The notes: generated from the sequence alone by a model not told the origin. A stretch of 46,465 nucleotides of DNA from Prado023 sp039812125 (GCA_039812125.1 JBDHZV010000009.1:1-46465); one strand, 5' to 3'; positions 24,158 to 33,647 are shown, counted from the first letter of the stretch. A program made the numbers and translations.

Positions 24158-26092
24158 ATGCGTCCGTGGGGGGCGCGCGGGCCCGACGGACGGGCCTGCC
24201 CGGGGGACGAGCGCTTCCGGCAGGCCGTGATGGCCTCCGCCGTGGGGGTCGTCCTGATCCGCCCGGACAGCTGCATCGTCGACGTCAACGAGGCGTTCTG
24301 CGCCATGGTGGGCAGGGTCCCGGACCAGCTCGTGGGCAGCCCGTGGAGCGTCATCACGCCGACGGCGATGCCGCCGGCGCACCGGGCGCTGCTGGCCGAG
24401 GTGCTGGCCGGGCAGCGTGACACCGTCCACGTCGTGAGCCGGGTGACCCGGGCCGACGGCAGCATCATCCACGTCGACGTGTCGGGGTCCGCGCTGCGCG
24501 GCGAGGACGGCGCGGTCGAGACCATCCTCGCGCACGTGGTCGACATCAGTGACCTGGTCGAGCTGCGGGAGCGGTACCGGCTCCTGGCCGAGAACGTCAC
24601 GGACGTGGTGGCCGTGGGGGACAACGACGGGGTTCTGGAGTGGATCTCCTCCTCCGTGACGACCGTGATGGGCCACAGCCCCTCGGCGATGGTGGGCCGG
24701 CAGTTCCGCTCCTTCGTCCACCCGGACGACCGCGCCCACGTGTCCCATGTGCAGGCCGAGGTGTCGGCCGGGCGGATGGCGTCGATGGACGTGCGGATGA
24801 GCACCGCCGACGGCGGCCACCGGTGGATGAGCATCCGGGTCCGTCCGGTGCTTGACGATGCCGGCGCCGTGGTCGGGCGGGTCGCCGCGTGGTGGGACGC
24901 GCAGGACGAGCACGACACCAACGACCTGCTGGCTCGCAACGAGGCCCGGTTGCGGGGGGCGCTGGAGGCCGAGCTCGACGAGCACGTGCTCATGGAGGCG
25001 GTCCGGGACGGCGCCGGTGCGATCGTGGACCTGGTGATCGTCGAGGCGAACTCGCGGGCGCTGCACTACCTCGGGATGCGCCGTGACCAGGTCCTCGGGC
25101 GCAGCGCGCTCGGGCTGTTCCCCGACCACGCCGGCAGCGTGCTGTTCCGTAGGGCGATCGCCGTGGTCGAGACCGGGGTGCCGCTCGTGCTGGACGCGCT
25201 GGCGCTGTCGAACGGCGGGCAGGGTCCCCGGTCGTTCGACTTCCGCGCCGTCCGGGTCGGCGACGGGCTGAGCCTGTTGTGGCGAGACGTCACGGTGCGG
25301 GCCGCCCAGGCCCGGGAGCGCATCGAGGCGGAGCGCTACTACCGGATCCTCGTGGAGAACTCCACCGACATCGTGGCCCAGGTGTCCGCCTACGGCGACC
25401 TCGAATGGGTGTCCCCGGCCGTCACCGAGGTCCTCGGCCACGAGCCGGAGGAGCTGGTGGGCCGACGGGTCGCCAACATGGTCCACCCCAGTGACGTGCA
25501 GGCGGCGGTGTCGGCCATGGCCGCCGCTGCGGCGGGCACGGGCGTGCGGTTCCGGTCCCGGTTCCGGATGGTCGCCGGCGGCTGGCGGTGGCTCGAGGTC
25601 GGGGGCCGGGCCCTCACCGACACCTCCGGTCGGGTCGTCGGCAGCGTGCTGAGCCTGCGCGACGCCCACGACCAGGTGGAGGCCGAGGAGGCGCTGGTGC
25701 GCGCGGAGGCCCGGCTGCGGATGCTGGCCGACAATGTGGTGGACGTCATCGTGGAGACCGACCCGGAGGGCCGGCTGACCTGGGTGTCGGGATCCTCGCG
25801 CGACGTGATGGGCCTACCGCCGGAGTCCCTGGTCGGGCGCACCGTGGAGGACATCCTGCACCCCGACGACCACGCTGCCCTGGTCACGGCCATCCTGCGC
25901 TCCGCCGCTGGCGAGCGGTTCCTGCTGCGGGGACGGTTCGCGGTCGCCAGCGGCTGGCGGTGGTTCGAGGTGTCCGGTCGACCGGTCCGCGGGTCGTCCG
26001 GCGAGGTGCTCGCCCGGGTCGGGGTCCTGCGGGAGTGCCCCGACCCCGGGCGGTCGGCCGATCAGGTCGAGGCGGGCACGTCGGCGCGGTAG
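24158..26092 (+). CDS. Multi-PAS protein with five PAS domains and no output domain
   Basis: 644 residues, cytoplasmic, no membrane segment. PAS folds at about 17-132, 138-248, 262-382, 394-505 and 517-627. Domains 2, 4 and 5 are very alike (R.LAENVTDVVAVGDNDGVLEWIS, FVHPDD; YRILVENSTDIVAQVSAYGDLEWVS, MVHPSD; RMLADNVVDVIVETDPEGRLTWVS, ILHPDD), and so arose by duplication. Domain 3 is divergent. After domain 5 only about 16 residues remain: there is no kinase, GGDEF, EAL, SpoIIE or HTH domain. It may pass signals by protein contact. The ATG at 24158 has a weak ribosome site; no upstream in-frame alternative was seen back to 24068. The last 31 bases overlap the convergent SulP gene. Confidence 0.85.
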   Translation: MRPWGARGPDGRACPGDERFRQAVMASAVGVVLIRPDSCIVDVNEAFCAMVGRVPDQLVGSPWSVITPTAMPPAHRALLAEVLAGQRDTVHVVSRVTRADGSIIHVDVSGSALRGEDGAVETILAHVVDISDLVELRERYRLLAENVTDVVAVGDNDGVLEWISSSVTTVMGHSPSAMVGRQFRSFVHPDDRAHVSHVQAEVSAGRMASMDVRMSTADGGHRWMSIRVRPVLDDAGAVVGRVAAWWDAQDEHDTNDLLARNEARLRGALEAELDEHVLMEAVRDGAGAIVDLVIVEANSRALHYLGMRRDQVLGRSALGLFPDHAGSVLFRRAIAVVETGVPLVLDALALSNGGQGPRSFDFRAVRVGDGLSLLWRDVTVRAAQARERIEAERYYRILVENSTDIVAQVSAYGDLEWVSPAVTEVLGHEPEELVGRRVANMVHPSDVQAAVSAMAAAAAGTGVRFRSRFRMVAGGWRWLEVGGRALTDTSGRVVGSVLSLRDAHDQVEAEEALVRAEARLRMLADNVVDVIVETDPEGRLTWVSGSSRDVMGLPPESLVGRTVEDILHPDDHAALVTAILRSAAGERFLLRGRFAVASGWRWFEVSGRPVRGSSGEVLARVGVLRECPDPGRSADQVEAGTSAR

Positions 26093-27744
26093 GCGTCGAA
26101 TGCCTCCTCCAGCGTCGGGAAGACCTGGGTGGGGCTGAACTTGTCGAGCAGCCCGTAGCCGCGCAGGGTCTCCAGCAGCCCGTCGTCGGCACGGGTGAGG
26201 CCGAACTTCGCGTCGTGGGCGTGCACGTAGTCGACCAGGCTGCACAGGGCCACACCGGCGCTGTAGTCGACATCGTCGAGCGAGGAGCAGTCCAGGACCA
26301 GCCACCGCACCGGGCTCGGGGCCGAGCGCATCACCGCCTCGACCGAGTCGGTGAACCGGCTGGCGTTGGCATAGAACAGCTCGGCATCGAAGCGGAAGAC
26401 CACGAGGCCGGGCAGGCTCTGCGCACCCTCCGCAGCCCGCAGGTAGCGCGGGTTGTCCTCGACGTCCTGCTGGATCACGAAGGAGGCCGGCTGGTAGGCC
26501 CGGCGGACCACCTCGAGGATCGACACGATGATCGCCAGGACGATTCCCTGCTCGACCCCGACCGCGAACACCACGAACCCGGTCACGCAGGCGATGACGA
26601 ACTCGGACAGCCGCTTGCGCCGGATCACCGACAGGCCCGCGAGGTCGACCAGGCTCACGCCGATCATGAAGACGATGCCGGCCAGCACCGCCTTGGGCAT
26701 GGTGGTCAGCATGCTGGTGAAGAACAGGGTGAACGCCAGGACGATGACCGACATCGTCATGTTGGCCACCTGGGTGCGGGCGCGCTGGCCGTCGACGATC
26801 TGGGTCTTGGTCGGGCTGCCGTTGACCACGAAGGTCCCGGTGAGGCCGGCTGCCAGGTTGGCCCCGGACAGGCCCAGCAGGTCGCGGTTGATGTTGACCC
26901 GGTCGCCGTGCTTGGCGGCGAAGCTGCGGGAGGTGGCAGCGCTCTGGGCGATGATGAGCACGAAGCACGACCCGGCGACCGCCAGCACCTTCCACGCGTC
27001 GGCCAGGTTGATCCCCGTGGGCAGTCCCACCGGCGGGAAGCCGCCGGTCACCGGGCCGACCACGTCCACCCCGTGGTCCGCGGAGCCCAGTGCGGTGCTC
27101 ACGATGATGGAGCCGACCACGGCCAGGATCGCCCCGGGGATCCTCGGGAAGAACCGGTCGCAGACCAGGATGATCCCCACGGTGGCAACGGCGTAGGCCG
27201 TGGTGCCCACGTTGAGGTCAGGGATGCTGCGCAGCATCTCGACCTGCTGCTCGAACCAGTTGCCCGAGCCCTTCGGCACGCCGAGCATGTCGGGGATCTG
27301 CCCGGAGAGCACCTGGATCCCGACGCCGGTGAGGAATCCCACCAGCACCGAGGTGCTCAGGAAGTCCCCGATGAAGCCCAGTTTCAGCACGTTGGCCAGC
27401 AGGAGCAGTGCCCCGCACACCAGCGCCGCCAGGCTGCACCACGCGACCCATTCCGGGGTGTAGGGCTGCAGGCCGGCGATGCCCAGGCCGGCCAGGCCGG
27501 CGGCGAGGATCGCCGCGGTGGCCGAGTCGGCGCCGACCACGAGCAGCCGCGAGGACCCCAGCAGGGCGAACACCACGGTGGGGAAGATGACGGTGTACAG
27601 GCCGGTCGCGAGGGGGGTCTGCGAGATCGAGGTGTAGCCGAGGACCTCCGGGATCGCGATCGCCGCGAGGGTCACCCCGGCGATGACGTCGCGCGACAGC
27701 CAGCTGCGCTGGTACCCGGCCAGGGACGGCGGCGTCAGGGGCAT
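26062..27744 (-). CDS. SulP-family anion transporter with STAS domain
   Basis: Membrane transporter of the SLC26/SulP family, probably for sulfate, bicarbonate or another anion. 560 residues: about 10-12 hydrophobic segments in residues 15-425, beginning with the family signature DVIAGVTLAAIAIPEVLGYTSISQTPLATGLYT, and a C-terminal cytosolic STAS domain (about 435-555; VVFRFDAELFYANASRFTDSVEAVM and LVLDCSSLDDVDYSAGVAL). The ATG at 27744 has GGAGGA upstream. It lies 13 bases after the META lipoprotein gene, so the two form an operon. The substrate cannot be read from sequence. Confidence 0.9.
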   Translation of the reverse strand: MPLTPPSLAGYQRSWLSRDVIAGVTLAAIAIPEVLGYTSISQTPLATGLYTVIFPTVVFALLGSSRLLVVGADSATAAILAAGLAGLGIAGLQPYTPEWVAWCSLAALVCGALLLLANVLKLGFIGDFLSTSVLVGFLTGVGIQVLSGQIPDMLGVPKGSGNWFEQQVEMLRSIPDLNVGTTAYAVATVGIILVCDRFFPRIPGAILAVVGSIIVSTALGSADHGVDVVGPVTGGFPPVGLPTGINLADAWKVLAVAGSCFVLIIAQSAATSRSFAAKHGDRVNINRDLLGLSGANLAAGLTGTFVVNGSPTKTQIVDGQRARTQVANMTMSVIVLAFTLFFTSMLTTMPKAVLAGIVFMIGVSLVDLAGLSVIRRKRLSEFVIACVTGFVVFAVGVEQGIVLAIIVSILEVVRRAYQPASFVIQQDVEDNPRYLRAAEGAQSLPGLVVFRFDAELFYANASRFTDSVEAVMRSAPSPVRWLVLDCSSLDDVDYSAGVALCSLVDYVHAHDAKFGLTRADDGLLETLRGYGLLDKFSPTQVFPTLEEAFDAYRADVPAST

Positions 27745-27757
27745 GGGTCCTCCCGGG

Positions 27758-28261
27758 TCAGGAGCGGGTGAAGGTGAGCACCTGGTCCGGGCCGGCGAAC
27801 AGGTCGAGCAGGTCGCCGGACACCGAGTACCCCGTGACGCTGCCGAGGGCCTTGAAGTACGCGGCCTCCTGCGCCATCGCCGCGTCATCGCCGGCCATCA
27901 TCGTCGAGGCGATCTCGGAGAACGTCAGCTCGCCCTGGGTCGTGGCGGTGTACCCGGCGGTGTAGGTGTTGACCCCGCCGTTGCCGCTGGCGGTGTCCGC
28001 GGCGAACTCGAGGGTGATCCCGGAACCGCTCAGGTCCTCGGTCGTGGTGGCCGCACCGCTGAGCGCCCATGACGAGGTGGCCAGCTCCGCGCCGCCGGTG
28101 GGCAGCGGTGCCGTGCCGGTGCCGGCGACGGCCGACGAGGCGGCGGTCGTGGAGGCGGAGGAGCTGGGGGCGGCGTCGTCTGTGCTGCTGCAGCCGGCCA
28201 GCAGCGCGCCGGCCAGCAGCACGGCGCCAGCCAGCGGGAACGAACGTTTCCTGCGGATCAT
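27758..28261 (-). CDS. META domain lipoprotein (HslJ-like)
   Basis: 167-residue exported lipoprotein. Lipobox LLAGC with Cys24, a Ser/Ala/Thr linker (about 25-55), then a META-type domain: SSWALSG, GNGGVNTYTAGYT, LTFSEIASTMMAGDDAAMAQEAAYFKALGSVTGYSVSGDLLDLF. META domains occur in heat-inducible HslJ and in secreted proteins; the role here is unknown. First gene of a two-gene operon with the SulP transporter. Confidence 0.83.
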   Translation of the reverse strand: MIRRKRSFPLAGAVLLAGALLAGCSSTDDAAPSSSASTTAASSAVAGTGTAPLPTGGAELATSSWALSGAATTTEDLSGSGITLEFAADTASGNGGVNTYTAGYTATTQGELTFSEIASTMMAGDDAAMAQEAAYFKALGSVTGYSVSGDLLDLFAGPDQVLTFTRS

Positions 28262-28440
28262 CGGGGCCTCCTCGTCACCTCACGGCTGCCACGACAGCGC
28301 CGGGCTCGATGGTTGCCCGGAGTCTACGTCGGGCTCGAGGCGTGAATGCACCCGGAACGTTCAACACGCGTCGCGTTGCTGCCGAAACCCGCATCAGGGC
28401 CGGTCGTGTCGGCCGGACGGTCAGGCGGAGGGACAGGGAC

Positions 28441-31400
28441 GTGCGTGCGAGGCGGCAGGGATGGCAGCGGCCGGTGCCGGCCGGGGCTGCGGCAGGTGCG
28501 GTGGTCCTGGCCGCGCTCGGTGCCGCGGTCCCCGCGGGGGCGGCGGTGGGTCCCGCCGACGAGGTCGCCTGGGAGAACGGGGCGGCCAGCACGGTGCATG
28601 ACGGCGACACGGTCAGCGTCCGGGTCACCTCGTCCAGCTCCGGGCTCACCGGTACCACGCAGCGGGTGCGCACCATCGGGATCCAGGCCCCCGAGGTCCG
28701 CCACGACGACCAGCTCGCGCAGTGCGGCTCGGCGCAGGCCCGCGCGGCCCTGCGCGCACTGCTGCCCACCGGGACGCCGGTCCAGCTGCGCGCCCTGGAC
28801 GGCCAGAGCGGGGACCGCTACAGCGGCGGGCGGATCGTCCGGTCGATCTACGCGATGGACGACGAGGGCAACTGGTTCGACACCTCCCGGCAGCTGGTCA
28901 GCGACGGCACGGTGCTGTGGTTCCCGCTGTCCAGCAGCTCGGCGCTCAAGCCGGAGTACGCGCACAACCTCGAGTACCGGGTGCTCGCCCAGGACGCTGC
29001 CGACGCCCGTCGCGGGCTGTGGTCGGCGAACCTGTGCGGGACCTCCCCGAGCCCGGCGGCCCAGCTGCGCCTGGCGGTGTCGTGGGACCAGTCCGTCGCC
29101 GGCCACGAGACGGTGCTCGTCCGCAACGACGGGCCTGCGGACGTCGCGGTGGCCGGGTGGGTCCTGCGCGACTCCGCGCTGAACTCGTACCGGTTCCCGA
29201 AGGGCGCCTCCGTCCCCGCGGGCGGCAGCGTGGAGGTGCGCCTGGCCAAGGGCACCAGCGACCCGGCCCGGGGGATCTACTACACCGGTCGGGCGGACTC
29301 CTGGTTCACCAACCTGCCGGTGTCCAACCCGGACTTCGTCGGCGACGCCGCCTACCTCATGGACGATGCCGGCAGCTATGACACGGGCAACCTGCGTGCC
29401 TGGTTCCCGTATCCGTGTGACCCCGACGACTGCGTCGACCCCCTGCGCGGGAAGGTCGCGGTCGGGTCCGTGGACCGCTCCGGGGGGCAGGACGTGCCCA
29501 GCGCCCCCCGGGACGTGCGGGCTGCCGCCGCCACGGACGGCTCCGGTGACCTGGCGGTCACCTGGCGGGTGCCGTCGTCGCTGGGTGATGCCGTCGGCGT
29601 GACCGGGTACCGGGTGAGCGCATCGGCCGTGGGGGACGGCGACCCCGTCGCTGTCACGGTGGGAGCGTCGGCCCGATCCGCGGTGCTCGAGGCGCTCGTC
29701 CCCGGCCGGCAGTACACGGTGACCGTGGCCGCCCGGAACGCCCAGGGCTGGTCGGAGCCCTCGCCCGGTGCCGGTCCGGTGGTCCCGAGGATCGCCCCGG
29801 ACGCCCCGGACCAGGTGCGCGCCGACGCGGTGCCCGGTGGTGTGGCGGTGCGCTGGGCGGCGCCCCCCGACGACGGCGGATCGGCCGTGACGCACTACAG
29901 CGTGCAGGCGCCCGGAGGGCTCGGGTGCACCACCGTGGGCCCGGAGCAGTCGTGCGTCGTCGCGGGGCTGGCGCCGGGCGAGCCGGTCTCCTTCACCGTG
30001 CGGGCGCACAGCGCGGTCGGGGGATCCGCACCATCCGCCGCCTCCGATCCCGTGGTCGTCGGGGCCACCGGCTGGGCCGAGGTCCCGGCGGGCCTGACCG
30101 CCACACCGGCACCCGGGTCGCTGATCCTCACCTGGGCGCCCGCGGCGCCGGCCGGCGGTGCTCCGGCCGGATACGTCGCGCGGGCGGTGCTCGGCACCGA
30201 GGTGGTCGCGACCTGCAGCCCCAGCGGCCAGGAGACCTCCTGCGTCCTCGAGGGGCTGGCCGACGGCACGACGTACTCCCTGGATGTGGCCACGGCCGGG
30301 GGGGCCGGCGCCCCCTCGCAGCCTGTCGAGGCCACGCCCACCACCGCCGACCGGCCGGCGGCTGCCGCGGCCCCGGCGAGCGCGGCGCCCCCGGCCTGGG
30401 CGCCCCGGGAGACCCTCGACCTGACCAACCTCACCGATGCCCCGGTGTCCCTGGTCGGGTACGGCCTGTGGGACAAGAACCCCCGCGGGGGCACGGACAC
30501 GCCGGACTTCGTGTTCCCCCGCGCAGCGAGCATCCCCGCCGGCGGGACACTGCGCGTGCGCTCCGGGGCGCCGACCTCGGTCGAGCCAGCCTCCGACACG
30601 CTGCTCTACACCGGGCGCAGCGCCATCTACTCCGCGGTGGACCGGATCGAGCTGGCCGGGCTCGACCGCGCGCCGGTGTCCTGCCGGACCACCGCGGGTG
30701 CCCCCTGCGACACCCGGGTCGATCCGGTCGCGCCGACCCAGCCGCTGGGCGTCACGGCGCGCACGACGCCGTCCTCGGTCACCGTCTCCTGGGGGGTCCC
30801 CATCGCCCGGGGCGGGTCCCCGATCACCGGCTACACGGCCACGGCGTACTCCACCGTGAACGAGGGGACGGTCCTGGGCCGGTGCAGCACCGACGGTGCC
30901 GGGAGGTCGTGCCGGCTGCCGGCGACGCTGGGGCGGACGTACTACGTGGAGGTGACGGCGACCACTGTCGCGGGGACGTCGGCCCCCTCGGCGCCACGGG
31001 TGCGCGCGACGCCGCGGACCGTGCCGTCGGCTCCCCTGGAGGTGCGCGTGGCCGGTGCTCCGGGGGGCGCCCGGGTCAGCTGGTCGCCGGCCGCCGCGAA
31101 CGGCTCGCCGGTCACCGGGTACACCGCCGAGGCGATGACGGCGGCCACGGGCGGCGCCGCCGTCGCGCGCTGCACCGCGCCGGCGACGATGTCCGGATGC
31201 ACGCTGGGCGGCCTCGTCGCGGGAACCCGCTACCACGTGTCGGTGACGGCCACCAACGCGGTGGGCGCCTCGGCGCCGAGCGCGCCGCGTCGGGGGGTCA
31301 CCCCCACCGGGCCGGCCACGGTGCGTTCCAGCTACGCCGCGGGCAGGGTGACGGTGCGCTGGACGGCGCCAGCGGCCCTGGGATCGCCGGTGACCGGGTA

Positions 31401-31869
31401 CACGGCCACCCTGCGCACCGCGCCGACCGGGGGCAGCCAGGTGGGCCGGTGCACGGCCACGGCCCGCAGCACGAGCTGTGTGGCCACGGTCAGCAGCCCC
31501 CGGTCGACCTACTACGTGCACCTGGCGGTGCAGACCGCGGCGGGCCAGACCACCACGACGCCCCTGGCGGTCACCGGTCCCCGGACCCGTTCCTCGGTGC
31601 CCACCTCGGTGCGGGCCACGGCGGCCAGCCGTCGGGTGGCGGTGGCCTGGGCGGCGCCGGTCCGGGACGGCTACTCCGCCATCACGGGCTACCAGGCCCG
31701 GCTCTACTCGAAGGCGCGCGGCGGCACCCTGAAGGCGCGCTGCTCGGCGGCCGGGACCTCGTGCCGCACCGGGAAGCTGAAGAAGGGCACGTACTACGTG
31801 TCGGTCCGGGCCCGCAACGCGGTCGGCTGGTCGTCGCTGACCAGCCGGGTCCGGGTCCGGGTCCGGTAG
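28441..31869 (+). CDS. Large secreted nuclease-like / lamin-tail / fibronectin type III protein
   Basis: 1142 residues from the GTG at 28441. Signal peptide (about 1-36); thermonuclease-like domain (about 48-200) with VHDGDTV (51-58) and RTIGIQAPE (77-85); lamin-tail domain (about 206-325); fibronectin III repeats at about 352-445, 450-540 and 545-640; a second lamin-tail-like domain (about 655-760); and four more fibronectin repeats to the C-terminus. Compared with staphylococcal nuclease, Arg35, Glu43 and Asp21 have counterparts (R77, E85, D56), but calcium ligand Asp40 is Gln82. No sortase motif or membrane anchor at the end. Probably a surface or secreted DNA-binding or degrading protein. 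The start is uncertain; the reading frame extends upstream without signal-like sequence. Confidence 0.8.
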   Translation: MRARRQGWQRPVPAGAAAGAVVLAALGAAVPAGAAVGPADEVAWENGAASTVHDGDTVSVRVTSSSSGLTGTTQRVRTIGIQAPEVRHDDQLAQCGSAQARAALRALLPTGTPVQLRALDGQSGDRYSGGRIVRSIYAMDDEGNWFDTSRQLVSDGTVLWFPLSSSSALKPEYAHNLEYRVLAQDAADARRGLWSANLCGTSPSPAAQLRLAVSWDQSVAGHETVLVRNDGPADVAVAGWVLRDSALNSYRFPKGASVPAGGSVEVRLAKGTSDPARGIYYTGRADSWFTNLPVSNPDFVGDAAYLMDDAGSYDTGNLRAWFPYPCDPDDCVDPLRGKVAVGSVDRSGGQDVPSAPRDVRAAAATDGSGDLAVTWRVPSSLGDAVGVTGYRVSASAVGDGDPVAVTVGASARSAVLEALVPGRQYTVTVAARNAQGWSEPSPGAGPVVPRIAPDAPDQVRADAVPGGVAVRWAAPPDDGGSAVTHYSVQAPGGLGCTTVGPEQSCVVAGLAPGEPVSFTVRAHSAVGGSAPSAASDPVVVGATGWAEVPAGLTATPAPGSLILTWAPAAPAGGAPAGYVARAVLGTEVVATCSPSGQETSCVLEGLADGTTYSLDVATAGGAGAPSQPVEATPTTADRPAAAAAPASAAPPAWAPRETLDLTNLTDAPVSLVGYGLWDKNPRGGTDTPDFVFPRAASIPAGGTLRVRSGAPTSVEPASDTLLYTGRSAIYSAVDRIELAGLDRAPVSCRTTAGAPCDTRVDPVAPTQPLGVTARTTPSSVTVSWGVPIARGGSPITGYTATAYSTVNEGTVLGRCSTDGAGRSCRLPATLGRTYYVEVTATTVAGTSAPSAPRVRATPRTVPSAPLEVRVAGAPGGARVSWSPAAANGSPVTGYTAEAMTAATGGAAVARCTAPATMSGCTLGGLVAGTRYHVSVTATNAVGASAPSAPRRGVTPTGPATVRSSYAAGRVTVRWTAPAALGSPVTGYTATLRTAPTGGSQVGRCTATARSTSCVATVSSPRSTYYVHLAVQTAAGQTTTTPLAVTGPRTRSSVPTSVRATAASRRVAVAWAAPVRDGYSAITGYQARLYSKARGGTLKARCSAAGTSCRTGKLKKGTYYVSVRARNAVGWSSLTSRVRVRVR

Positions 31870-31944
31870 CGCACCCAGCGGCCCAGCGACGATCGGCGCC
31901 GGCCGCGTCCGGACGGCTCGAGGGGCCCGGTCAGCCCGGACGGC

Positions 31945-33051
31945 TCAGGGGGGCCCGGCCAGCCCGGCCGGTCCGACGTGCACGTGCACCTCGTCCAGGC
32001 GGGGGACCTGTTCGACGAGGGCATCCTCCGTGCGGTGGGCCAGGTCGTGCGCCGCGTCGAGGGGCAGGGCGGGGTCGGCCCCGATGCCGATCTCGGCGCG
32101 CATCCGGTGGCCGATCCAGCGCAGCCGGACCTCCTCCACGGCGCGCACGCCCGGCACGGCGGCTGCGACAGCCTCGATCTGGGCGACGTACCGCGGGTCG
32201 GTGGCGTCCATCAGCCGCCGGTAGATGTCGCGCGCGGCCTGGCGCAGCACGACGAGGATGGCCCCAGTCACCACCAGCCCGACGATCGGGTCGACGATCG
32301 GCAGGCCGGCGAGGGCCCCGATCCCGCTGACCACCACGGCCAGGGAGGTGTACCCGTCGGTGCGCGCGTGCAGCCCGTCGGCCACCAGCGCCGCCGAACC
32401 GATCCGGTGGCCCACCCGGACCCGGTAGGCGCTGACGAGCTCGTTGCCGGCGAAGCCGATGAGGCCCGCGGCGATCAGCACCCAGGGAGCCGCCACCAGC
32501 TGCGGGTCCAGCAGCCGACGGATCGACTCGTACCCGGCCAGCACGGCCGACAGGGCGATCATCGCCACGATGAACACCCCGGCAATGTCCTCGGCCCGGC
32601 CGTAGCCGTAGGTGTACATCGCGTTCGCGGGTCGGCGCCCGATCCGGAAGGCCACCCACAGCGGGACCGCGGTCAGCGCATCGGCGAGGTTGTGGATGGT
32701 GTCCGACAGCAGGGCCACGGAACCGGTGAGCACCACGATGACCGCCTGGGCCGCGGCGGTGAGCAGCAGGGCGAGCATGCTCAGGACGACGGCCCGGATG
32801 CCGACCTCGCTGGCGGCCAGCGCGTCGTCGACCCGGTCGACGCTGTCGTGGCTGTGCGGCCGGACGACGTCGCGCAGCCACCCCCGGGGACCGCGCTGGT
32901 GGTCGTGACCATGGTGGTCGTGACCATGGTGGTCGTGGTCGTGGTCGTGCGGCTGCCCGTCGTCGGCTGGGTCGTGAGGGTGGGCGTGCTGCGATGCCGG
33001 GGCGTGCGGACGGGGCGGCGCGCCAGCGCTGCCATCCTCGGCGGATCCCAT
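31945..33051 (-). CDS. Cation diffusion facilitator (CDF) with His-rich N-terminus
   Basis: Divalent metal (Zn, Co, Fe, Ni or Cd)/proton antiporter of the cytoplasmic membrane. 368 residues: an N-terminal metal-binding tail with HDHDHDHHGHDHHGHDH (about 33-50), six membrane helices (about 80-290) with the transport-site motifs SDTIHNLADAL (HxxxD) and DGLHARTDG, and a cytosolic C-terminal domain (about 295-360) ending in VHVHVG. The ATG at 33051 has GGAGG directly upstream. The next gene upstream on the same strand encodes a copper-storage-like protein, which suggests a metal-homeostasis unit. Confidence 0.92.
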   Translation of the reverse strand: MGSAEDGSAGAPPRPHAPASQHAHPHDPADDGQPHDHDHDHHGHDHHGHDHQRGPRGWLRDVVRPHSHDSVDRVDDALAASEVGIRAVVLSMLALLLTAAAQAVIVVLTGSVALLSDTIHNLADALTAVPLWVAFRIGRRPANAMYTYGYGRAEDIAGVFIVAMIALSAVLAGYESIRRLLDPQLVAAPWVLIAAGLIGFAGNELVSAYRVRVGHRIGSAALVADGLHARTDGYTSLAVVVSGIGALAGLPIVDPIVGLVVTGAILVVLRQAARDIYRRLMDATDPRYVAQIEAVAAAVPGVRAVEEVRLRWIGHRMRAEIGIGADPALPLDAAHDLAHRTEDALVEQVPRLDEVHVHVGPAGLAGPP

Positions 33052-33083
33052 GGCTCCTCCATGACACGGCGTCGGGACGGTGC

Positions 33084-33113
33084 AGTATGCCGCCCGTGCC
33101 ACCGGATCGTCAC
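33084..33113 (-). promoter_or_regulatory. Candidate promoter of the CDF gene
   Basis: Minus-strand -35 GTGACG (33108-33113), 18-base spacer, -10 CATACT (33084-33089). The same -35 and spacer are used by the DUF3039 promoter. Confidence 0.4.
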
Positions 33114-33200
33114 GGTGCCGTGCCGGCAGGGGCTCGCCGGTGCCCCGCACGAGGAGCGCCGGTGCCCGCAGGGGGGCGCGCCGGTGCCGCGGTGCGCCGG

Positions 33201-33647
33201 TCAGCGCGACGCGGTGCGCTGCGCCGGCGGCGCGGCCATCAGCTGCGTGACCGCCCCGAGCAGGTCGTCGGCCGCCCCCTCCGCCCGGCGGCAGGCTGCC
33301 GCGCAGATCGCACAGTGCTCGTGCATGCCGGCGTGCGCCGCGCACTCCTCGCCGCAGGTGCGGCATGCCTGGCTGCACGCCTGCAGCAGGCTGGCCAGGA
33401 TCGCCACGACGGAACCGGTCCGGCGGGACAGCACCCGGGCCGTCGCCACGCAGATGTCGGCGCAGTCCTGGTTGGCCCGGATGCACCGGCGCAGCTCGGC
33501 GACGGTGCCCTCGGCCAGGCAGGCGTCGGCGCAGGCGGTGCAGGTCTGCGCGCACTCCAGGAGCGCGTCGATGCCCTCCGCGAGCAGTTCCGTGTCCAGG
33601 CCGATGTCGATCGGGTGGTGGATGAGCATGGCGGTGGTCGTCGACAT
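33201..33647 (-). CDS. Four-helix-bundle cysteine-rich copper storage protein (Csp-like)
   Basis: 148 residues with 14 cysteines at 32, 36, 39, 43, 55, 62, 66, 91, 95, 98, 102, 112, 115 and 119, spaced every 3-4 residues as on the inner faces of a four-helix bundle. This is the pattern of Csp proteins, which hold many Cu(I) ions. No signal peptide is visible, so it matches the cytosolic Csp3 type rather than Csp1. Start ATG at 33647 with GGAGAGG upstream. It lies 149 bases from the CDF gene, which has its own candidate promoter. Confidence 0.85.
   Translation of the reverse strand: MSTTTAMLIHHPIDIGLDTELLAEGIDALLECAQTCTACADACLAEGTVAELRRCIRANQDCADICVATARVLSRRTGSVVAILASLLQACSQACRTCGEECAAHAGMHEHCAICAAACRRAEGAADDLLGAVTQLMAAPPAQRTASR

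Noticed and set aside
28324..31521. 1065-codon minus-strand open frame opposite the fibronectin-repeat protein
   Set aside because: Antisense shadow with repetitive Arg/Gly/Pro composition; the plus strand has coherent domains.
32908..32955. Short tandem repeats TGGTCGTGACCATGG-like, possible CRISPR or VNTR
   Set aside because: They encode the His/Asp-rich tail of the CDF protein; no spacer pattern.
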